Source: Leucobacter sp.
GTDB taxonomy: Bacteria > Actinomycetota > Actinomycetes > Actinomycetales > Microbacteriaceae
DNA: 12,999 bases
Assembly (NCBI GenBank): GCA_017990305.1
Contig: JAGNOB010000013.1
Location: 1 to 12,999 of the forward strand
Reading direction: 5' to 3'
The notes beneath the pieces were generated by a model. The model saw nothing but the letters and a program-made list of their open reading frames with translations. It was not told the DNA's origin and searched no databases. The translations under genes and the position numbers were made by a program. Position 1 is the first letter of the stretch; each line of letters opens with the position of its first letter. Positions 1 to 6,519 of the stretch are shown here, one piece after another.

Positions 1-19
1 CGCAGGGCAGTAACCCTCG

Positions 20-50
20 GTCGCGCCCGGGCTCAGTGCCTGGGCGCGAC
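20..50 (-). terminator. GC-rich hairpin overlapping the stop codon of the SGNH hydrolase gene
   Basis: Bases 20-31 pair with 39-50 (12 pairs, one G-T) around a 7-base loop. The arms contain GTCGCGCCC and GGGCGCGAC. The TGA stop of the leftward hydrolase gene (33-35) lies in the loop, so the last codons form one arm. No T-run follows on the minus strand, so it would be a U-less terminator of the kind common in actinobacteria, or an mRNA 3'-end stabiliser. The structure is seen; the function is inferred. Confidence 0.5.
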
Positions 51-794
51 AGTTACAAACTCAGCGTACTTCGCTGTGCGGCCGTCGCCGCTGGAGCGGC
101 CGGTGAGCCGGCGCCCGATCCACGGCAGCACGTGCTCGCGGGTGTACTGCAACTGATCCCGCATTGTCGGGACAGCGAGCGGCTCGGCCGTCAGCACCCA
201 GTCAGCCGGCGCATCGAAGCCGAGAGTCCGCAAGACGTTGGCGGCGACGCGATGGTGACCGACCGGCGCGAGGTGGAGCCGATCGCGCGACCAGTACTGG
301 CTGAGCGCGAGCACAGGGTCACTCCAATTGTTCGAGAAGCGGATCCCGAGTCGTTCCGCGACTGCGCCAGCCGCGGCCGTCATCTCGCTGCCCTTCTTGC
401 TCACGTTCGAACCGTTCGGAAGCCCCGCCGTCGGGTTCGCGCCGGCAAGCAAGAGTGGCTCGATCCCGGCAGCTTGGATTCGGCGGAGGGCGCCCTCAGT
501 GTCGGAAATGATTGACGGTACGTCGGTTCCCGGCCGCAGCATGTCATTGCCGCCGCCGTTGAAGCTCAGCAGCGTCGGGCCGAGTGCGATCGCGGGCTCG
601 AGTTGTTCCGCAAGGATCGGCGCGAGGAGTCGCCCGCGGATCGCGAGGTTTGCGTACTCGATCGGCTCGCCCGTTGCATCGGCAAGACCCTGTGCGACGA
701 GGTCGGCCCAGCCGCGCACGCTGCCATCGGGCAGCTCGTCACCGACTCCCTCGGTAAAACTGTCTCCGATTGCGACGTATCGAATGGCTGCCAT
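33..794 (-). CDS. SGNH/GDSL-family hydrolase
   Basis: A 253-residue protein of the SGNH hydrolase (GDSL lipase/esterase) family. Block I is AIGDSFTEG with the nucleophile at Ser12, the oxyanion Asn block is NGGGNDM (residues 79-85, Asn83), and the catalytic Asp-His pair is D171-R-L-H174. These three blocks give the full catalytic set, so it should be an active esterase or lipase-like enzyme; the substrate cannot be read from sequence. There is no signal peptide, so it is likely cytoplasmic. The gene opens ATGATG. I prefer the second ATG (794) because a TAGGGT -10 box at 801-806 lies exactly 6 bases upstream, which fits a leaderless mRNA; the first ATG (797) would lie 4 bases after the box. 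The stop lies inside a hairpin at 20-50. The GntR gene upstream on the same strand is 85 bp away, so co-transcription is possible but the -10 box argues for a separate promoter. Confidence 0.9.
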   Translation of the reverse strand: MAAIRYVAIGDSFTEGVGDELPDGSVRGWADLVAQGLADATGEPIEYANLAIRGRLLAPILAEQLEPAIALGPTLLSFNGGGNDMLRPGTDVPSIISDTEGALRRIQAAGIEPLLLAGANPTAGLPNGSNVSKKGSEMTAAAGAVAERLGIRFSNNWSDPVLALSQYWSRDRLHLAPVGHHRVAANVLRTLGFDAPADWVLTAEPLAVPTMRDQLQYTREHVLPWIGRRLTGRSSGDGRTAKYAEFVTVAPRH

Positions 795-800
795 CATTCC

Positions 801-806
801 ACCCTA
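801..806 (-). promoter_or_regulatory. -10 box TAGGGT, leaderless promoter of the SGNH hydrolase
   Basis: Read on the minus strand, TAGGGT is followed by 6 bases and then ATG at 794. A transcript starting about 7 bases after the box would begin at the start codon. No good -35 box is visible. The same TANNNT-N6/7-start layout occurs at four other genes of this window, which raises confidence. Confidence 0.5.
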
Positions 807-879
807 CGCCGCCGCGTGGCTGCGGGGGAGTCGTCGTCGGTCGGACATTGGCTGAACGTTAAGTTCTACCGCGATTCAG

Positions 880-1656
880 TTAGACAGTCGCGGGGCGTCC
901 GTCGCGGACGTCGTCGATGCGCTGCTGCTGCTCGGGGGTGCGCGCGAGTGGCGGCACGACCTCTTGCTGATCGTTCACGATGACGACATCGTGGTCGACG
1001 TGGTCGACCATCGCGTGCACTGCATCGATGAAATCGCGTCGGCGGATAGCGTCGAGCACGCGCTGGTGATCGCGCTCCATCTCAGCGCCCGTCGCGACGT
1101 TCGCGAGGCGACCGCGATGCTGCGGGGTGCGCAGCTGGTCGTTGATGCCGGCGTAGAGCGCGGCCAGCAGCCGGTTCTTTGCAGCGTCAAAGATGAGACG
1201 GTGAAACCGGCTGTCGAATGCGCCGTCACCCGAGTCGCTCAGACTGAGCACGGGGCAGCGCGAGCAGCCGACCTCTTCGACCGTCGCCCGCTCGAGCGCC
1301 GCGAGGTCATCGTCTGAGCGGTGCAGGGCGGCCTGCTGCGCAGCTTCAACCTCGAGGGCGCGACGGTAGCTGAGGATCTCCTCAAGCGAGAAGTCCGCGA
1401 GGAACTCGTCGAGCAGGGAGCTTGTTGGGGACGCTGAGCGCACAAAGGTGCCTCGCCCGGGGGCGGTTTCGAGCATGCCCATGCTCGCGAGCGAGCGGAC
1501 GGCCTCGCGTACGGTCGAACGGCCAACGCCCATCTGCTCGGAAAGCTCTGGCTCGATCGGGATGCGCTCGCCGACGGCCCACTCACCAGTGGAAATCTTG
1601 CGTCGGAGGTACGAGAGGGCGCTACGTGCACGCTCGGAGCCAGTTGTAATTGCCAT
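880..1656 (-). CDS. GntR-family transcriptional regulator, FadR subfamily (FCD domain)
   Basis: A 258-residue regulator. Residues about 8-75 form the winged helix-turn-helix of GntR proteins, with the typical GVGRSTVREAVRSLASMGML recognition region and the wing APGRGTFV. Residues about 92-225 form an all-helical FCD ligand domain; D148, H152, H197 and H219 match the Asp/His metal-ligand pattern of FCD proteins, so it probably binds a metal plus a small carboxylate effector. ATG 1656 is chosen because GGAG (1663-1666, minus strand) lies 6 bases upstream; the in-frame TTG at 1668 overlaps that Shine-Dalgarno sequence and is an unlikely start. It is divergent from the PEBP gene and upstream of the SGNH hydrolase, its possible targets by position. 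A short CSRCP segment near residue 131 is an unusual insertion. Effector and regulon are unknown. Confidence 0.92.
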   Translation of the reverse strand: MAITTGSERARSALSYLRRKISTGEWAVGERIPIEPELSEQMGVGRSTVREAVRSLASMGMLETAPGRGTFVRSASPTSSLLDEFLADFSLEEILSYRRALEVEAAQQAALHRSDDDLAALERATVEEVGCSRCPVLSLSDSGDGAFDSRFHRLIFDAAKNRLLAALYAGINDQLRTPQHRGRLANVATGAEMERDHQRVLDAIRRRDFIDAVHAMVDHVDHDVVIVNDQQEVVPPLARTPEQQQRIDDVRDGRPATV

Positions 1657-1662
1657 GCTGCA

Positions 1663-1666
1663 CTCC
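1663..1666 (-). promoter_or_regulatory. Shine-Dalgarno GGAG that fixes the GntR start
   Basis: On the minus strand GGAG is followed by 6 bases and ATG (1656). It overlaps the upstream in-frame TTG codon (1666-1668) and so supports the shorter protein. Confidence 0.6.
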
Positions 1667-1710
1667 AATCCATATCACTGCTGCGTCGCTGCTAGTTCCC
1701 CCAGTCTACC

Positions 1711-1738
1711 GGGTGTGAGCTACCCAGAACGCCTGTTC
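1711..1738. promoter_or_regulatory. Two short inverted repeats between the divergent GntR and PEBP genes (candidate operator)
   Basis: GGGT-N7-ACCC spans 1711-1725 and GAAC-GCCT-GTTC spans 1727-1738, next to each other in the 100-bp divergent gap and just upstream of the PEBP -10 box (1744-1749). FadR-type regulators often bind short dyads in their own divergent promoter regions. The dyads are seen; binding is a guess. Confidence 0.25.
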
Positions 1739-1743
1739 CCAGG

Positions 1744-1749
1744 TAGCGT
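1744..1749 (+). promoter_or_regulatory. -10 box TAGCGT, probable leaderless promoter of the PEBP gene
   Basis: TAGCGT is followed by 7 bases and ATG at 1757, so transcription would start at or one base before the start codon. No Shine-Dalgarno sequence is present and no clear -35 box is seen. Confidence 0.4.
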
Positions 1750-1756
1750 AGCGAGC

Positions 1757-2311
1757 ATGACAAGTCATCCGAGTCGCGGCGCATTGAACCCGTACGCCGG
1801 GATGCCGGAGAAGCCAGGGTTCGTTCTCACGAGCACCGACATTCAAGACGGTGAGCCACTTCCCGCCGAGGTCTACGGCGAAGGCGCCGGCGGATCCAAC
1901 CGTTCCCCACAGCTCAGCTGGTCCGAGTTCCCCGCCGAGACGAAGAGTTTCGTTGTGACCTGCTTCGACCCCGATGCCCCCACCGGATCAGGCTTCTGGC
2001 ACTGGGCCGTCGCGAACATTCCCGCGGACGTCACCGATCTGCCAGCCGGCGCCGGCGCCCCAGGTGGCGCACTCCTGCCGGCAGGCGCCATCACGATGCC
2101 GAACGAACAGCGCGAACCCGCATTCGTCGGAGCTGGCCCACCCGAGGGCACCGGCGTCCACCACTACTGGTTCGTCGTGCACGCCCTGAACGTCGCGCAC
2201 ATTGACATCGATCCGCAGGCCACGCCGGCCGTGCTTGGCTTCATGATGCGCGATGCGGTGCTCGCTCGGGCGATCATCGTCGCAACCGGCGAATTCGGTG
2301 GGGCGGCCTAG
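1757..2311 (+). CDS. YbhB/YbcL-type phosphatidylethanolamine-binding (PEBP) protein
   Basis: A 184-residue protein of the PEBP / Raf-kinase-inhibitor-like family. The diagnostic ligand-pocket motifs are DPDAP (71-75), GFWHW (79-83) and HHYWFVVHAL (135-144); the length fits the bacterial YbhB/YbcL group. The bacterial members have no settled biochemical role; they bind anionic phosphate- or phospholipid-like ligands in a conserved pocket. There is no signal peptide. The start at 1757 is chosen because homology begins shortly after it and a -10 box lies 7 bases upstream; an open frame upstream from 1448 runs antisense through the GntR gene and is not coding. The aminotransferase gene follows after 77 bp with its own likely promoter. 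Confidence 0.9.
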   Translation: MTSHPSRGALNPYAGMPEKPGFVLTSTDIQDGEPLPAEVYGEGAGGSNRSPQLSWSEFPAETKSFVVTCFDPDAPTGSGFWHWAVANIPADVTDLPAGAGAPGGALLPAGAITMPNEQREPAFVGAGPPEGTGVHHYWFVVHALNVAHIDIDPQATPAVLGFMMRDAVLARAIIVATGEFGGAA

Positions 2312-2351
2312 CCAAAACTGACTCCGGTCGTGAGGCGACGCGCGCGGTGCG

Positions 2352-2357
2352 TAGGAT
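2352..2357 (+). promoter_or_regulatory. Possible -10 box TAGGAT for the aminotransferase gene
   Basis: TAGGAT sits 31 bases before the ATG at 2389, giving a leader of about 25 bases. The -35 region is poor. This is weak support for a promoter separating this gene from the PEBP gene. Confidence 0.3.
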
Positions 2358-2388
2358 TGACCCAGCCTCATCGAAAGCGAGACCCCTC

Positions 2389-3465
2389 ATGTCAGTGTCG
2401 ATCCGTTCCGGGTTCGAGCGTATCCCTTCATACCGCGCAGGAAAGCCAGCCAAGCTCGGCCCCGATGGGCTCAGCGCGAAGCTCTCCTCAAACGAGAACC
2501 CCTACGAGCCCCTCCCGTCGGTGCTTGACGCGCTCGCCGCAGCTCTGCCGACGTCGGTGAACCGGTACCCGAGCATCGCGGCTCCCGAGCTCACGGCGGC
2601 TCTGGCTGCCCGCCTCGGGGTCGAGCCAGAGAACCTCGCGTTTGGCGCCGGTTCCGTCGAGGTCGCGAGCCAGCTCATCCACGCGCTTGCTGGGGCGGGC
2701 GATGAAGTCATGTACGCCTGGCGCTCGTTCGAGGCGTACCCGATCTTGGTTCAGCTCGCGGGCGCGACGCCCGTGCAGGTGCCGCTCGACGTCGACGGCA
2801 AGCACGACCTGCCCGCCATGGCCGATGCAATCACCGAGCGCACGAAGCTCATCTTCGTGTGCAACCCGAACAACCCGACCGGTACCGTTGTGACGCAGGC
2901 CGAGGTAGAGCAGTTCCTGTCTCGGGTGCCCGACCACGTGCTCGTCGTGCTCGACGAGGCGTACGTCCACTTCAATGTCGACACGGATTCAGCGGACGGT
3001 CTCGACTTCTTCAAGCGCTTCACGAACGTCGCTGTGCTGCACACCTTCTCGAAGGCGTACGGGCTTGCGGGGCTTCGCCTGGGCTACGCGGTCGCGCCGC
3101 CCGAGGTGGCGGACGCGCTGCGGAAGGCAGCCGTGCCGTTCGGGCTCAGCGCGCTTGCGCAGGCCGGCGGCGTCGCGTCGCTCGCGGCCGAGGGCGAGCT
3201 GCAGGAGCGCGTCGACATTCTCGTCGACGAGCGCGAGCGCGTGACGACTGCGCTTCGTGCGGCGGGGCTTCCCGTTATCGACTCGCAGGCGAACTTTGTG
3301 TGGATCCCGGCGGGCGAGGCGAGTGACGCGCTTGCGAGTGTCTATGCGGACCGCGGAGTTTCGGTACGCTGCTTCTCAGGCGATGGGATTCGCATCTCCG
3401 TCGGTGCGCGGCATGAAAATGACGCGGTGATCGAGGTCTCGGAAGCGGCGGCAGCGCTGCTCTGA
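2389..3465 (+). CDS. pat: Aminotransferase of the Pat/HisC family (aromatic amino-acid / histidinol-phosphate transaminase)
   Basis: A 358-residue PLP enzyme of fold-type I, class I/II. Visible landmarks are KLSSNENPYEPLPSV near the N-terminus, the CNPNNPTG motif (158-165), D189 in VLDEAYV which pairs with the PLP ring nitrogen, and the Schiff-base lysine K222 in HTFSKAYGLAGLRLGY. The WRSFEAYPI, VNRYP and AFGAGSVEVASQL segments resemble the actinobacterial Pat group (for example the mycobacterial HisC2/Pat protein) more than the histidine-operon HisC. The likely reaction is transamination of phenylalanine, tyrosine or tryptophan with 2-oxoglutarate; histidinol phosphate is the alternative. 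No other his gene is nearby. ATG 2389 is chosen over an upstream in-frame codon at 2347 because family homology starts here. The Shine-Dalgarno sequence is weak. An ABC transporter of the putative tryptophan/tyrosine type follows 63 bp downstream, which supports an aromatic amino-acid role. Confidence 0.85.
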   Translation: MSVSIRSGFERIPSYRAGKPAKLGPDGLSAKLSSNENPYEPLPSVLDALAAALPTSVNRYPSIAAPELTAALAARLGVEPENLAFGAGSVEVASQLIHALAGAGDEVMYAWRSFEAYPILVQLAGATPVQVPLDVDGKHDLPAMADAITERTKLIFVCNPNNPTGTVVTQAEVEQFLSRVPDHVLVVLDEAYVHFNVDTDSADGLDFFKRFTNVAVLHTFSKAYGLAGLRLGYAVAPPEVADALRKAAVPFGLSALAQAGGVASLAAEGELQERVDILVDERERVTTALRAAGLPVIDSQANFVWIPAGEASDALASVYADRGVSVRCFSGDGIRISVGARHENDAVIEVSEAAAALL

Positions 3466-3516
3466 GGCTACTCTCGGCATTGGGGCCGGAGCAGACGAGC
3501 ATGAACACTACACAGC

Positions 3517-3522
3517 AGGAGG
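3517..3522 (+). promoter_or_regulatory. Perfect Shine-Dalgarno AGGAGG before the GTG start of the permease
   Basis: AGGAGG is followed by 6 bases and GTG at 3529. It is the strongest ribosome-binding site in the window and establishes the non-ATG start. Confidence 0.8.
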
Positions 3523-3528
3523 CGCGAC

Positions 3529-4461
3529 GTGATCGGCGCAATTGAAGTTGGACTTCTCTACGGCATTTTCGCCCTGGGGGTGTACCTCACGTTTCGCGTG
3601 CTGAACTTTCCCGACCTCACGGTCGACGGGAGCCTGACGACGGGCGCTGCGACAGCAGCTGCCCTCATTCACGCGGGGCAGAGCCCGCTGCTCGCGACGC
3701 TCGCGGGCGGCGCGACCGGGATGATCGCCGGCGCTATCACCGGCATCCTGCACACGAAGGGCAAGATCGACGGCCTGCTCGCTGGCATCCTCACAATGAT
3801 CGCGCTGTGGTCGATCAACCTGCGCATCATGGGGAAGTCGAACCTTCCGTTCTTGCGAGAAGACACGCTCATTAGCCCGCTCCGCGAAGCTGGCTGGATG
3901 GGCAAGACCTGGTTCGTAGTGCTCATCTTCCTTGCGGTTGTGCTCGTCATCAAACTGCTTGTCGACTGGTTCCTGTCGACCGATGTCGGCCTCGCGATCC
4001 AGGCGACGGGCAACAACGAACAGATGATCCGCAGCTTCGGCGTGAACACCGACGGCATGAAGATTCTCACGCTCTCGATCTCGAACGGCCTGGTCGGGCT
4101 CGCCGGTGCGCTCATCGCGCAGTACAACGGTGTCGCTGACATCAGCATGGGCATCGGCGTGATTCTCGTCGGCCTTGCGTCGGTCATTCTCGGCCAGGCG
4201 CTCCTCGGTCAGCGGTGGATCTGGCTCGCCACGCTCGCTGTCGTCGTCGGTGCGGTGCTGTACCGCATCATCATCTTCGGTGCGTTGCGGATCGGCTTCA
4301 ACCAGGACGACATGAAGCTCATGACGGCGCTCCTCGTTATCGCCGCACTCCTGCTGCCGCGCTGGGGGTTCCTCAAGAAGATTCCGTCGCTGCGAAACCG
4401 GGGCAACAAACGACCTGACGCAACGACACAGCCGGTCGCAGCCGCAACGAAGGGGGCGTAA
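3529..4461 (+). CDS. ABC transporter permease (putative tryptophan/tyrosine transport type, BPD_transp_2 fold)
   Basis: A 310-residue integral membrane protein with about eight hydrophobic segments. The opening IEVGLLYGIFALGVYLTFRV followed by LNFPDLTVDGS is the signature of permeases that pair with TrpX-like lipoproteins (KEGG's putative tryptophan/tyrosine transport system), as is the cytoplasmic loop IQATGNNEQMIRSFGVNTDG that contacts the ATPase. The fold is that of the branched-chain amino-acid/ribose permeases. The hydrophilic C-terminal tail is Lys/Arg-rich (KKIPSLRNRGNKR), consistent with a cytoplasmic C-terminus. The start is GTG 3529 with a perfect AGGAGG. The next gene starts 2 bases after this stop, so permease and ATPase are translationally linked. 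Substrate assignment is by family only; the neighbouring Pat-like aminotransferase fits aromatic amino acids. Confidence 0.9.
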   Translation: MIGAIEVGLLYGIFALGVYLTFRVLNFPDLTVDGSLTTGAATAAALIHAGQSPLLATLAGGATGMIAGAITGILHTKGKIDGLLAGILTMIALWSINLRIMGKSNLPFLREDTLISPLREAGWMGKTWFVVLIFLAVVLVIKLLVDWFLSTDVGLAIQATGNNEQMIRSFGVNTDGMKILTLSISNGLVGLAGALIAQYNGVADISMGIGVILVGLASVILGQALLGQRWIWLATLAVVVGAVLYRIIIFGALRIGFNQDDMKLMTALLVIAALLLPRWGFLKKIPSLRNRGNKRPDATTQPVAAATKGA

Positions 4462-4463
4462 TC

Positions 4464-5255
4464 GTGCTGAACATCACCCAGATCTCGAAGACCTTCTTCG
4501 CCGGCACCGTGAACGAACGGCGCGCACTCGTCGACCTCAATCTCAACCTCGCCGAGGGCGATTTCGTCACGGTGATCGGCTCGAATGGTGCCGGAAAATC
4601 GACCCTGCTGAACACGATCTCGGGTCGCTACCCGATCGATGCGGGCGACATCAGCATCGATGGCACCTCGGTCGCGAAGCTCAAGGAGTTCAAGCGCGCG
4701 CGCTTCGTCGGCCGGGTCTTCCAGGACCCGATGGCGGGCACAGCCCCCGACCTCACGATCGAGCAGAACCTGGCGCTCGCGCTGCAGCGCGGTAAGCGGC
4801 GCGGCCTTCGCCGGGGGATCACCAAGGCACGGCGCGAGCTGTTCGCTCGCGAGCTTGAGTCGCTCGAGCTCGGGCTCGAGGATCGCCTGACCGCCAAGGT
4901 CGGGCTGCTCTCTGGCGGTCAGCGGCAAGCGCTGTCGCTCCTCATGGCTGGCTTCACCGAGCCCCGCATTCTGCTGCTTGACGAGCACACCGCAGCCCTT
5001 GATCCGCAGCGGGCCGCGCTCGTCACGGACCTCACCGAGCGCATCGTCACCGAGGGCAACCTTACGACGCTCATGGTGACGCACAACATGGAGCAGGCGA
5101 TCAAGCTTGGCAACCGGCTCATCATGATGCACGAGGGGCGGATCGTGTTCGAAGCAAATGCGGCCGAGAAGGCTGCGCTCACGGTTCCGATGCTCCTCGC
5201 AGAGTTCGCGAAGATCAAGGGCGCCACGTTCGACGACCGCGCCCTGCTCGCCTAA
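4464..5255 (+). CDS. ABC transporter ATP-binding protein of the same importer
   Basis: A 263-residue ABC ATPase with every functional motif: Walker A GSNGAGKST (39-47), Q-loop Q87 in VFQDP, signature LSGGQ (149-153), Walker B ILLLDEH with D173 and E174, and switch His207 in MVTHNM. The Walker B region reads DEHTAALDP instead of the common DEPTAGLDP; the His at this place is typical of the ATPases partnered with TrpX-like transporters and is not a defect. It should power import by the permease encoded directly upstream. The start is GTG 4464, with AAGGGGG overlapping the end of the permease gene as ribosome-binding site. The binding-protein gene follows after a 172-bp leader and not in tight linkage, so its dosage can be set separately. 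Confidence 0.95.
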   Translation: MLNITQISKTFFAGTVNERRALVDLNLNLAEGDFVTVIGSNGAGKSTLLNTISGRYPIDAGDISIDGTSVAKLKEFKRARFVGRVFQDPMAGTAPDLTIEQNLALALQRGKRRGLRRGITKARRELFARELESLELGLEDRLTAKVGLLSGGQRQALSLLMAGFTEPRILLLDEHTAALDPQRAALVTDLTERIVTEGNLTTLMVTHNMEQAIKLGNRLIMMHEGRIVFEANAAEKAALTVPMLLAEFAKIKGATFDDRALLA

Positions 5256-5427
5256 CCAGCACGGCGCCCCACCCGCCAGCCCAGTCTCGTTTCCGTAACT
5301 GTTCGGTTCGGGACCGGGAGGCGGGTAGGGGCCATCGGGGTACGATGCTGGAAACGGCTCACCCCTGTTCCGTTTTCCCCGGCCGCTGCGGTGTTGCAGC
5401 GACACACTCACGAAGGACCGTTTTACT
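5256..5427 (+). promoter_or_regulatory. Structured leader and candidate promoter before the substrate-binding-protein gene
   Basis: This 172-bp gap holds several inverted repeats. GCCCCACCCGCC (5266-5277) pairs with 5320-5332 with one bulge. CGCTGC/GCAGCG (5384-5389/5396-5401) forms a perfect 6-bp hairpin. GGAAACGG (5350-5357) can pair with any of three places: CGTTTCC at 5288-5294, CCGTTTTCC at 5370-5378, or CCGTTTT at 5418-5424, which lies between the ribosome-binding site and the start codon. TACGAT (5341-5346) is a possible -10 box, without a good -35; a start there would cut into GGAAACGG. No T-box or known riboswitch core is recognised. Whether this is terminator, promoter or attenuator is open. 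Confidence 0.4.
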
Positions 5428-6420
5428 ATGCGAATGACCTCGTTCCGCCGTTCAGGCATCGCGCTTGCCGGCATCGCAGTTGCCGCGCTCACCCTGAGCG
5501 CCTGCTCCAGCCCGGCAGCAACCGATTCGGGTGACGAGGCGAAGGCCTCGTACAAGATCGGCATTAGCCAGTTCGTGCAGCACCCAGCGCTCGACGCTGC
5601 AACCGCAGGGTTTAAGGACGCCTTCGCCGACGCGGGCGTCGAGGTTGAATGGGACGAGCAGAACGCGAGTGGCGACCAGGCGAACGCGGTGACAATCGCG
5701 CAGGGCTTCGGCACCGCGGGTCTTGACCTCGTGCTTGCTGTTGCGACCCCGTCGGCCCAGACCGCGGCGCAGGCCATCACTGATGTCCCGATTCTGTTCA
5801 CCGCCGTCACCGACGCCGTCGAGGGCCAGCTTGTTGACTCGAACGAGGCACCTGGCGGCAACGTCACCGGAACGAGTGACCTCGCGCCGATCGACGAGCA
5901 GCTTGCGCTGCTCAAGGAGATCGTGCCCGACGCAAAGAAGGTTGGCATCGTCTACGCCTCCGGCGAGGTCAACTCGCAGGTGCAGGTCGACGCGGTTACC
6001 GAGGCAGCAACTCCGCTCGGCCTCGAGGTTGTCACGAAGACCGTGACAACGGGCAACGACATCGCTGCGGCGACTGAGGCGCTCGGCGACGTCGACGCAA
6101 TCTACGTGCCGACAGACAACATGGTTGTTGCTGGCATCGCCTCGCTCGTGCAGGTCGCAGAGGACAAGAAGATCCCAGTGATCGGCGCGGAGTCGGGCAC
6201 AGTCGAGGGCGGCGCGGTCATCACGCTCGGCATCGACTACACGAAGCTTGGCTACCAGACCGGTGAGATGGCGCTCAAGGTGCTTGAGGGTGCTGACACG
6301 GCAACCATGCCCGTCGAGGTCTCGAAGGAGTTCGCGTACGTCGTGAACGAGGGCGCTGCGGAGCGCATGGGCGCGACGATCCCTGAGGCAATCCTCGCGG
6401 AAGCGGAGAAGGTCGAGTAG
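5428..6420 (+). CDS. ABC transporter substrate-binding lipoprotein (TrpX-like, ABC_sub_bind family)
   Basis: A 330-residue periplasmic-binding-type lipoprotein. A positively charged N-terminus (RMTSFRR) and hydrophobic stretch lead to the lipobox LSAC with lipidated Cys26, so the mature protein is anchored outside the membrane. The body begins YKIGISQFVQHPALDAATAGF and contains VGIVYASGEVNSQVQV, both typical of the ABC_sub_bind family (PF04392; KEGG's putative tryptophan/tyrosine system). It captures the ligand and delivers it to the permease-ATPase encoded upstream. ATG 5428 is supported by GAAGGA at 5412-5417 (10-base spacing); a second in-frame ATG at 5434 would still leave a working signal peptide. 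A strong hairpin follows at 6438-6475. Third-position and codon use match the neighbours. The substrate is not proven by sequence. Confidence 0.92.
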   Translation: MRMTSFRRSGIALAGIAVAALTLSACSSPAATDSGDEAKASYKIGISQFVQHPALDAATAGFKDAFADAGVEVEWDEQNASGDQANAVTIAQGFGTAGLDLVLAVATPSAQTAAQAITDVPILFTAVTDAVEGQLVDSNEAPGGNVTGTSDLAPIDEQLALLKEIVPDAKKVGIVYASGEVNSQVQVDAVTEAATPLGLEVVTKTVTTGNDIAAATEALGDVDAIYVPTDNMVVAGIASLVQVAEDKKIPVIGAESGTVEGGAVITLGIDYTKLGYQTGEMALKVLEGADTATMPVEVSKEFAYVVNEGAAERMGATIPEAILAEAEKVE

Positions 6421-6437
6421 TTTCTCCCGCTGCATGA

Positions 6438-6475
6438 CGAGAGCCCCGCACACCGAACGGTGTGTGGGGCTCTCG
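6438..6475 (+). terminator. Strong terminator hairpin after the ABC transporter genes
   Basis: Bases 6438-6454 pair with 6459-6475: a 17-bp stem with one G-T pair and a GAAC loop, starting 18 bases after the lipoprotein stop. The arms contain CGAGAGCCCC and GGGGCTCTCG. No T-run follows, as is usual for high-GC actinobacteria. It separates the transporter from the PutA-like gene. Confidence 0.85.
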
Positions 6476-6507
6476 CGTGTTCACGGGGATTCGCGAGCCG
6501 TCCGCCT

Positions 6508-6513
6508 TAGAGT
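6508..6513 (+). promoter_or_regulatory. -10 box TAGAGT, probable leaderless promoter of the PutA-like gene
   Basis: TAGAGT is followed by 6 bases and ATG at 6520, so the mRNA would start at the initiation codon. There is no Shine-Dalgarno sequence, and no good -35 box is visible. Confidence 0.45.
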
Positions 6514-6519
6514 GAATCC

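Noticed and set aside
1448..1756. Extended N-terminus for the PEBP protein starting at 1448
   Set aside because: The extension runs antisense through the GntR winged-helix coding region; PEBP similarity begins only after ATG 1757, which has a -10 box at the right distance.
5256..5427. T-box riboswitch controlling the putative tryptophan transporter, as known upstream of trpXYZ in Firmicutes
   Set aside because: No T-box core (AGGGTGGNACCGCG-like) or stem I specifier arrangement is present.
5345..5436. Possible leader peptide MLETAHPCSV... overlapping the lipoprotein start
   Set aside because: There is no ribosome-binding site and no run of Trp, Tyr or Phe codons as in an attenuator peptide, and the candidate -10 box (5341-5346) overlaps its start codon.
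4209..5948. A 579-codon open frame on the minus strand across the ATPase and lipoprotein genes
   Set aside because: It is antisense to two well-supported genes, spans the non-coding leader, has low-complexity Ser/Ala/Arg-rich composition and no family resemblance; long antisense frames are expected at this GC content.
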